A program made the translations under genes and the position numbers. A stretch of 15,519 nucleotides of DNA, from contig WRMR01000044.1 of the NCBI GenBank assembly GCA_009776995.1, positions 1-15,519 on the forward strand. The letters are read 5' to 3'. Under the pieces are notes generated by a model, which had not been told where the DNA came from, ran no database searches, and was given only the letters and a program-made list of their open reading frames with translations. How positions within the stretch are numbered: position 1 is the stretch's first letter; the number at the start of each line of letters is the position of its first letter. This stretch comes from Planctomycetaceae bacterium. Lineage in GTDB: Bacteria; Planctomycetota; Planctomycetia; Pirellulales; Thermoguttaceae. Shown here in pieces: positions 1 to 5,310 of the stretch.

Positions 1-240
1 GCGGGGAGGTGCTAAAACTCAAGGAATGATACCATTTCCGCCCATTTCTCGCTCCACCAATTCGCCTAACTTAACTACCAACCTCTGAACGGTAGGTCTT
101 TTTCTCCAAAATTCCACCGTTTGAAAAAAAACGCAGACACTGGCACGTTTTTTGCTGAACCACCGGCTCTTGGCGAAAAAGCTACAAGCTGTTGAATTCC
201 ATGAGCTATTTTATTATACGTCAGTTTCCGTCATTTTGGC

Positions 241-378
241 GAATGCAGAATTTAGAATGCAGAATGCAGAATGTTCCGCTTCCTTATCTTCACTCTTCAC
301 TCTGCTCTTTGAACTCTGCTCCGCTTCGACCGCTTGATAACTCTCGCGGCTCTGATTGGAAATATTCTGCACTCTGCA
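241..378 (-). repeat. Composite heptamer/palindrome repeat, inverted copy of 3484-3729
   Basis: Heptamers of the type GCAGAAT at 241-273 and reversed units (ATTCTGC, ACTCTGC) at 364-377 flank a core of about 90 bases. The reverse complement of the core matches 3606-3708 closely. It contains the arm TCAGAGCCGCGAGAGTTATC, a GGTCGAAGCGGAGCAGAGTT segment, and GTGAAGATAAGGAAGCGGAA. The element is therefore a second, inverted copy of the one next to the lipoprotein gene at 3734. It is non-coding as far as can be seen. Confidence 0.8.
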
Positions 379-504
379 CAACGACCGTGCGATTTCCCCG
401 GTGGAACCACACCCAAACAACAACGGAATGTCAGGATACGCACCTCCGTGTTTTTTCATTATCCATGTTGACTATCATTCTCCCTTCACGAAAAACATCA
501 GTTT

Positions 505-534
505 TTTACAAATATTTGGCTGAAATGTTACGAT
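505..534 (+). promoter_or_regulatory. Possible sigma-70-type promoter upstream of gldA-like gene
   Basis: TTTACA at 505-510 and TACGAT at 529-534 are separated by 18 bases. They match five and four of six consensus positions. The implied leader to the start codon at 694 is about 150 bases, which is long, so this is a weak assignment. Confidence 0.25.
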
Positions 535-693
535 ACAATTTGTTTCGGTCGGGTGCTTGGAGTTGGGAGAACTTCCGGCACTCTACACACGCCAAAACCG
601 TTCACGATTTTTCGATGCAGTCGAAAGAAAACTGTTTTTGATTTCTGCTTGCAAACGAAACCATTACTCATTCTGACATTTCTTGAGGTTCCC

Positions 694-1797
694 ATGAAAA
701 AAACATTGATCGCCCCCCGTCGTTATGTTCAAGGTCCCGATGTTCTTGCCGAAATCGGTGTCCTGCTCCAGCCGCTTGGAAAGAAAGCCCTGATCCTGTG
801 GGATCGACCGCTCAAAGAGCTTGTCGGTGCCGTCGTCCGTGAGTCTCTTCAGAATGCGGACATTGCCTGCTTCGAGGTTGATTTTGAAGGCGAGGCGACC
901 CTGGCCGAGCGCACTCGCGTGGGTGATCTTGCCGTTGCGGAAGGTTGCGACATCTCCGTGGCCATCGGCGGCGGCAAGGTGCTGGACGTCGGCAAAGGGG
1001 CAGCGATTGACCACAAAATGCGCATCGTGACCGTCCCAACCATTGCCTCGAACGATTCGCCGACCAGTGCCGCTTCGGTTTGGTATGATGAAAACCACAA
1101 TTTTCAGGGATTTGAGTGCTGGCCGTTCAATCCCGACCTCGTTCTGGTCGATAGCCGTGTCATTGTCAACGCCCCGGTTCGGGCCTTCGTTGCCGGGATG
1201 GGTGACGCCTTATCGACTTGGGTCGAAATGGAAGCGTCAATGCAAACCCGCACGAAAAACCTTTCCGGAGGACTCCCGACGATGGCGGCGGCAGCATTGG
1301 CGAAACTCTGTTTTGAGACACTGCTCGAATACGGCATCGACGCCAAACGGGACGTCGAGAATCACGTCTTGACGCCCGCGGTTGAAAAAGTGATCGAGGC
1401 CAACACACTCCTTTCGGGGATCGGTTTCGAGAGCGGCAGTCTGGCCACCGCCCATGCCATCGGGAATGAACTCTCCAATGTTGCGGCTTGCCAGGCTGCC
1501 GGAATGATGCATGGCGAAAAAGTCGCGTTCGGTATCGCCACACAGCTTTGCCTCGACGATTCCGTGACCGCCGAGTACCGCAACATGCTTTTCGGGTTCA
1601 TGATTGAAATCGGACTGCCGGTCACGTTCGAGGATTTGAACATGGCACCGCTCGACCCGACGATGTTGCGACAAATCGCCGAAAACGTTGCAGTTCCCGG
1701 TTCGCTTTGCCATAATCACCCCTTTGAAGTCACCACGCAAAGCCTGTACGACGCCATGCTGGCCGCCGACGCCTTGGGAAAAGCCATCAAACGATGA
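694..1797 (+). CDS. gldA: Glycerol dehydrogenase (iron/zinc-type alcohol dehydrogenase family)
   Basis: The 367-residue product has the same length as E. coli GldA, which oxidises glycerol to dihydroxyacetone with NAD+ in the cytoplasm. The family signature is visible. A nucleotide-binding IGGGK lies at 91-95, followed by VPTIASNDSPTSAASVWY (114-131). The expected metal ligands are Asp171 (in GMGDALSTW), His254 (in ATAHAIGNE) and His273 (in MMHGEKVAFG). VIEANTLLSGIGFESG (233-248) is another conserved block. The frame stays open upstream to 553, but the start at 694 was chosen because the family N-terminus (MKK...APRRYVQGPD) begins there and a TGAGGT ribosome-binding-like stretch sits just before it. 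The gene converges on the PduS-like gene, and a hairpin repeat lies between them. A related polyol dehydrogenase with another substrate is possible. Confidence 0.93.
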   Translation: MKKTLIAPRRYVQGPDVLAEIGVLLQPLGKKALILWDRPLKELVGAVVRESLQNADIACFEVDFEGEATLAERTRVGDLAVAEGCDISVAIGGGKVLDVGKGAAIDHKMRIVTVPTIASNDSPTSAASVWYDENHNFQGFECWPFNPDLVLVDSRVIVNAPVRAFVAGMGDALSTWVEMEASMQTRTKNLSGGLPTMAAAALAKLCFETLLEYGIDAKRDVENHVLTPAVEKVIEANTLLSGIGFESGSLATAHAIGNELSNVAACQAAGMMHGEKVAFGIATQLCLDDSVTAEYRNMLFGFMIEIGLPVTFEDLNMAPLDPTMLRQIAENVAVPGSLCHNHPFEVTTQSLYDAMLAADALGKAIKR

Positions 1798-1901
1798 TTC
1801 GCACCTGCAAAGACTGCTAAATTTGGTGATTTCAAGTTGGAAAGTGCAGGTACTATAGCGCACTACGCCAGCATAGGATTCACGCCAAAAAAGCTGTTCG
1901 A

Positions 1902-1966
1902 TCAATCAGAGCCGCGACGGTAACGGAGCGGTGATTCCGCTCGAGAACTCTCGCGCTCCTGATTGA
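1902..1966. repeat. REP-like palindromic hairpin between convergent genes
   Basis: The two arms, TCAATCAGAGCCGCGACGG... and its partner read backwards from 1966, pair over about 30 bases with a few mismatches. They close on GAGCGG-TGATT-CCGCTC. It lies between the stops of the two convergent genes and could terminate either transcript. On the - strand a run of six T follows about 9 bases after the hairpin. The arm sequence recurs at 325-357, 3484-3510, 3610-3637 and 11322-11378. Confidence 0.75.
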
Positions 1967-1988
1967 AAAGTGCGGTATAACGGTCAAG

Positions 1989-3317
1989 TCATTTCTCAAT
2001 CACGATAGCACTCCCGGTGACAGCGGTGACTGTTCCGGCAATGGAGGCATGCAAATCGGCACCGAGGGCGGGTTTGCCGTCTTTGACCGGGCGCACGGCA
2101 ATCGGTTGGCCAAGCGTCACGGAATCACCAACGCTGACAATCGGCACACAAGCGGCACCGATGTGTTGCCGCAACAGAATTTCGACACGCGGCACGTCGA
2201 TCAGCGCGTCCCGCAACGGCCCGTGATTGTCAAAACGCAACAACCCTGTTTTTTGCATGAGCCGATGCGTCGGTGTTTTCCGGTTGTGAAGATGGTTGAC
2301 CGGTCGGTTTTCGCAAAATGGGGCGCTGTCCCAGCGTCGGCCATCGGCAAAAATACGGCGTTTGTTTTCAGCGCAAACCCCTTGCGGGTCGAGACCTTCC
2401 GGACACGAGACATAGCTGCACAAGTTGCACTCGCAACAGAATTGCGTTCCCGGCACGTCGGCGGCTTTCGACAAGTTGAAACCGAGACTTCGCATTGCCC
2501 GGTGTGGCTCAATAGGATGGCCGAGCAGGTAGCGTGGGCACAGTTCGGTGCAGTAGGAACACTGGTCGCAGGCCGCCTTGCCAGCCCGGGCCGTCTTTTG
2601 CCAATCCCATGATTTCCGTTGCACAATCAAATGGTCTTCCGGCAAAACGATGATGCCGCCAGTCGTTTTTGTCACAGGTTTCGACAAATCCTGCTCAAGG
2701 TAGCCCATCATGACGCCGCCGATGACGTAACGCGGGTTCGGAATCGTCACACCGCCCGATGCAGGCAGACAGGCTGCAAGCGGTGCCCCGACCGGTACGC
2801 GAATCGTCACGGGATGCGTAACGTCACCACCAACGGTCAGCCACTTTTCGGTCACGGGGGTATTGTTCGCCGTTGCTGCCACATTGAAAGCAGTTTCGAC
2901 ATTCATTACCACCGCCCCAACGTTCAGCGGAATTTGCCCGGGAGGAATGATTCGTCCGAGGGTTTCATACACGAGACAGAATTCATCACCGGAGGGATAA
3001 GCGTCCCCAAGTGGCGCAACCGACATGTGTGTAAGCAGTTGAGATTGCACGGCGTCGATGACTCCGCCGTATTTTTTCTTGATGCCGACAATGCCGCGTG
3101 TTGCGCCGGTCAGTTGCATGGCAATTTGCAACCCGGACACAAATTGGGCTGTCCGGTGCAACAGCAATTCCTTGTCTTTATGCAAAAGCGGTTCGCATTC
3201 CGCAGCGTTAATTACGACGGTATCGGCACTTGCGGAAAGTTTGACGTGTGTCGGAAACCCGGCACCCCCACAACCAACCACCCCCAAAGCGGCTATTTTG
3301 TCGATTTTAATTGTCAT
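1989..3317 (-). CDS. PduS/RnfC-type flavin and iron-sulfur electron-transfer protein
   Basis: The product is 442 residues, close to PduS, the NADH-dependent cobalamin reductase of propanediol microcompartments. The N-terminal motif VVGCGGAGFPTHVKL (13-27) and VINAAECEPLLHKD (35-48) are typical of PduS and the RnfC/complex I 51-kDa fold, where they form the NADH/FMN site. Two [4Fe-4S] motifs follow: Cys250, 253, 256, 260 (CxxCxxCxxxCP) and Cys294, 297, 300, 305. The C-terminal residues 375-442 resemble the barrel-sandwich domain that is N-terminal in RnfC but C-terminal in PduS, so PduS is the better match. No Shine-Dalgarno is visible before the ATG at 3317, but a good promoter lies 50-77 bases upstream. 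No pdu, eut or shell gene is in the window, so the true electron acceptor is unknown. Confidence 0.88.
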   Translation of the reverse strand: MTIKIDKIAALGVVGCGGAGFPTHVKLSASADTVVINAAECEPLLHKDKELLLHRTAQFVSGLQIAMQLTGATRGIVGIKKKYGGVIDAVQSQLLTHMSVAPLGDAYPSGDEFCLVYETLGRIIPPGQIPLNVGAVVMNVETAFNVAATANNTPVTEKWLTVGGDVTHPVTIRVPVGAPLAACLPASGGVTIPNPRYVIGGVMMGYLEQDLSKPVTKTTGGIIVLPEDHLIVQRKSWDWQKTARAGKAACDQCSYCTELCPRYLLGHPIEPHRAMRSLGFNLSKAADVPGTQFCCECNLCSYVSCPEGLDPQGVCAENKRRIFADGRRWDSAPFCENRPVNHLHNRKTPTHRLMQKTGLLRFDNHGPLRDALIDVPRVEILLRQHIGAACVPIVSVGDSVTLGQPIAVRPVKDGKPALGADLHASIAGTVTAVTGSAIVIEK

Positions 3318-3366
3318 AATTCATTGTTATTGAAAAAGTTTCATGCAAAAAAAGAACTCATGGAAT

Positions 3367-3394
3367 ATTATACCAGGATATTGGGTCTGTTCAA
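3367..3394 (-). promoter_or_regulatory. Extended -10 promoter for the PduS-like gene
   Basis: Read on the - strand, TTGAAC (3394-3389) is followed after 16 bases by a perfect TATAAT (3372-3367). The preceding TGG makes it an extended -10. The predicted transcript start is near 3360, giving a leader of about 43 bases to the ATG at 3317. It is the best promoter match noticed in the window. Confidence 0.65.
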
Positions 3395-3483
3395 AGGTTG
3401 GGTGAGTGAGTTCCATCCTGTGAACGTAAGGATCAGTTTCCCAGGGTCTAAGGAGTCTCGCTAAAATCACTTGTACATTTTCA

Positions 3484-3729
3484 TCAGAGCCGCGAGAGTT
3501 ATCGAGCGGTCGAAACGGAGCAAAGTGCAGAATGCAGAGTGCAGAGTGCAGAGTGCAAAGTGCAAAGTGCAGAGTGCAGAATGCAGAATGCAGAATGCAG
3601 AATGTTTCCAATCAGAGCCGCGACGGTAACGGAGCGGTCGAAGCGGAGCAGAGTTCAGAGTTCAAAGTTCAAAGTTCAGAGTGAAGATAAGGAAGCGGAA
3701 CATTCTGCACTCTGCACTCTGCATTCTGC
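3484..3729 (+). repeat. Composite repeat: heptamer array, two palindrome arms, inverted heptamers
   Basis: In order it contains: an arm TCAGAGCCGCGAGAGTTATC at 3484-3503; twelve tandem heptamers (ARARTGC consensus) at 3522-3605; a second arm TCAGAGCCGCGACGGTAACG from 3611; heptamers of AGAGTTC/AAAGTTC type at 3650-3677; GTGAAGATAAGGAAGCGGAA; then four heptamers in the opposite orientation at 3702-3729. The two heptamer blocks can pair almost perfectly (28 of 29 bases over 3701-3729), so the whole could fold into a long hairpin. It abuts the stop codon of the lipoprotein gene (3734). Reading frames through it encode repetitive strings such as ECRMQNAECRM, a recognisable artefact of 7-base repeats. 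Confidence 0.85.
3522..3605 (+). repeat. Twelve-unit tandem heptamer array (ARARTGC)
   Basis: There are twelve contiguous 7-base units: AAAGTGC, AGAATGC, AGAGTGC (three times), AAAGTGC (twice), AGAGTGC, AGAATGC (three times), AGAATGT. Apart from the last base of the last unit, they vary only by A/G exchange at positions 2 and 4. The pattern is like the short tandemly repeated heptamers described in cyanobacteria and other bacteria; no function is evident. Confidence 0.85.
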
Positions 3730-3733
3730 GCTT

Positions 3734-4435
3734 TCAAAGTCCCAATTCCGAATGGGCATCCATCGCCACAAGTTCGCGGTGGTCGTAAGAATAGAAAAAG
3801 CAGGCAATGCATCTCGACAATTGAATCAGATACCGTTTTTTGAAATCGGACTCCCGCATTTCCGTTGCCAGGGTGCGTGCATTGGGCGGATAAACGTATT
3901 CCGGCAGCGATTCGCTCGCGATGGCATTGCCGGTTTTCATCTCATACACGGTAAAGGAAGTCCCTGCGCGTCCCTGATAAATTCCGGGCGACGAAGACGA
4001 CGAGGTTTCAAAGGAATCCAGGTAAATCGCCAGAACCATGTCGGCTTCCATGTCTTTTCCGAATTTTTGGAAGTCTTCAATCTTGTTGTCGTGACGATCC
4101 AGCCATTTATTGACACTGGTGGTCGAAACGATTTCGATTTTTTTGACATTCTGCATCAGATGCAAACCGACGGCCTTGGCCAGGTCGCGCGGCACGTCAT
4201 CATAACGCGGATCGGTCATGTTTTCGGACAGGCAGACTACGGCGACTTTTTTGCCTTTGAAAAATTTGTATTTCGCCTTCGTTTCCATACCGCCGGTCAT
4301 CAGCAAAAACGTCGCCAGCAGAGCCTGGCAGCCGGTCGTCAGACAAAGAACCCCGGCCAGCCAGAAAACAAAGCACCACTTCAACCCCGCTGAACCGGAT
4401 GGACGCTTATGATCCGTCATCTCACTGTTTCCCAT
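3734..4435 (-). CDS. Predicted lipoprotein of unknown function
   Basis: The product is 233 residues if started at the ATG at 4435, or 228 from a second in-frame ATG at 4420; neither has a decisive ribosome binding site. A hydrophobic segment (19-35) ends in a lipobox LTTGC with Cys36, so export and lipid anchoring are likely. The mature part contains KGKKVAVVCLSENMTDPRYD and EADMVLAIYLDSF, followed by a polyserine stretch and SFTVYEMKTGNAI. This alternation of beta strands and helices is reminiscent of CsgG/LpoB-like periplasmic lipoproteins, but that is only an impression of fold. The family was not recognised. The 3' end lies four bases from a heptamer repeat element, which may act as its transcript end. 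It is 281 bases from the upstream TPR-like gene, across an inverted repeat, so it is probably a separate transcription unit. Confidence 0.8.
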   Translation of the reverse strand: MGNSEMTDHKRPSGSAGLKWCFVFWLAGVLCLTTGCQALLATFLLMTGGMETKAKYKFFKGKKVAVVCLSENMTDPRYDDVPRDLAKAVGLHLMQNVKKIEIVSTTSVNKWLDRHDNKIEDFQKFGKDMEADMVLAIYLDSFETSSSSSPGIYQGRAGTSFTVYEMKTGNAIASESLPEYVYPPNARTLATEMRESDFKKRYLIQLSRCIACFFYSYDHRELVAMDAHSELGL

Positions 4436-4468
4436 TGTTTTTTCCGAAGCCGTGTTTCAATATGCCTG

Positions 4469-4628
4469 CGTAATCGTGTAAGCGTTCACGGTTTTTTTCT
4501 CACCACGAAAGGTAATGCAGAATGATCTTGTGATCACCCGTTGACGTGAAAAAATATTCTGCATTCTGCACTCTTCATTCTGCATTTCCTTCGTATCATC
4601 GTGGTGAATCATCTCGTGAACGATTACG
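4469..4628. repeat. Long imperfect inverted repeat with heptamer inner arms
   Basis: Outer arms CGTAATCG (4469-4476) and CGATTACG (4621-4628), then CGTTCACG (4483-4490) and CGTGAACG (4615-4622), then TCACCACGA (4500-4508) and TCGTGGTGA (4599-4607), then AATGCAGAAT and ATTCTGCATT-type heptamer units, nest around a central 40-base region. The inner heptamers are the same type as at 3522-3605, but the core differs. It lies between the lipoprotein gene and the TPR-like gene. With the start of 4629-4716, which shows nothing further, it fills most of this 281-base gap. Confidence 0.7.
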
Positions 4629-4716
4629 TAATCGTTATCGTCGCCGCGATTTTGCCGTCTTTTGTGTTTTTGTTAAAATAACCCGACTTTGCGTGTTTTG
4701 CCAATGACACGGAACG

Positions 4717-5301
4717 TCACGCTGCTTCGGCTTGTTCGGAAGAGTGGCCGGCCGGTTTTGCCTTGACGCTTTTCTTCGACCGTTTGGCGTTCGCGGCAAT
4801 CAACTTGCGTTTTTCCGAGCGAATTTCAAATTTCCAGCGTGCCGCGTCTTCGAGCCGTTCCAGTTCCCGCAACAGGTTTTCCGCCTCGTCAAAACGCTCC
4901 TTGTGCCGGTACAGCGTGGCCAGCATGAGCATCGCCTCGATATCCCGGGGATTCTTTTGCAACAACATCGTGAGGCAGCATTCGGCCTCGAACCAGTTCC
5001 CTTGCAGGTAATGGTGCTGCGCATCGGGGAACATGTCCTTGTTCGGCGGAGGCGGCAACCGCAAATGGTTGCACCGCTTTTCATACCGGGCACTTTGACC
5101 GCTTAACACGAGCCAGAGCAATCCCAACATGGCATAAGTCCCCCAGCGAAGCATTCCCGTAAGCAGTTCCGACCAGTAAAAATTGACTGTCACCACCCCG
5201 CAAAGGACGAAGCCATAGACCAGGGCGATCATCAGGAACGACCATCGCCCCTGCCGCATCACTCCGCCGGCACCCGGCCAAAGACCTGCTACGTAATTCA
5301 T
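4717..5301 (-). CDS. Small inner-membrane protein with TPR-like helices
   Basis: The product is 194 residues. Two hydrophobic segments lie near 16-40 (SFLMIALVYGFVLCGVVTV) and 50-66 (GTYAMLGLLWLVLSG). A probably cytoplasmic part follows, with helix pairs HHYLQGNWFEAECCLTMLLQ and AMLMLATLYRHKERFDEAEN that fit one to two tetratricopeptide repeats; the C-terminus is Lys/Ala-rich. The ATG at 5301 was chosen over a GTG at 5310 because TAGGTG lies 6-7 bases before it. The start is only 9 bases after the stop of the DUF11-repeat gene, so the two are very likely co-transcribed. TPRs mediate protein contacts; the partner may be the secreted DUF11 protein's assembly machinery, which is inference only. 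Confidence 0.83.
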   Translation of the reverse strand: MNYVAGLWPGAGGVMRQGRWSFLMIALVYGFVLCGVVTVNFYWSELLTGMLRWGTYAMLGLLWLVLSGQSARYEKRCNHLRLPPPPNKDMFPDAQHHYLQGNWFEAECCLTMLLQKNPRDIEAMLMLATLYRHKERFDEAENLLRELERLEDAARWKFEIRSEKRKLIAANAKRSKKSVKAKPAGHSSEQAEAA

Positions 5302-5310
5302 GGATAGCAC

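Larger units (their letters stand above)
1..693. other. Gene-poor leader region carrying a repeat element
   Basis: No convincing gene is seen in these 693 bases. The open frames here run through heptamer repeat DNA and lack family similarity or ribosome binding sites. The stretch holds the composite repeat at 241-378, a weak hairpin at 75-95 (CTACC with GGTAG, followed by a short T-rich tract), and a possible promoter for the dehydrogenase gene near 505-534. Confidence 0.6.

Noticed and set aside
75..100. Hairpin CTACC/GGTAG followed by T-rich bases as a terminator for a gene left of the window
   Set aside because: Only five base pairs with an 11-base loop and an interrupted T tract; no gene is seen upstream.
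152..641. Overlapping open frames on both strands near the left end
   Set aside because: They run through heptamer repeat DNA, have no ribosome binding site and no recognisable domain; the + and - frames are equally unconvincing.
694..3317. Bacterial microcompartment locus
   Set aside because: GldA and a PduS-like protein are present, but no shell protein, aldehyde dehydrogenase, PduL or diol dehydratase is encoded in the window.
3522..3605. CRISPR array
   Set aside because: Units are 7 bases and directly contiguous, with no spacers and no cas genes.
3327..4393. Frames encoding ECRMQNAECRM-like or ILHSAFCTLHF-like strings
   Set aside because: A 7-base repeat read in three frames produces such periodic peptides; these are artefacts, and the longer one overlaps the lipoprotein gene in antisense.
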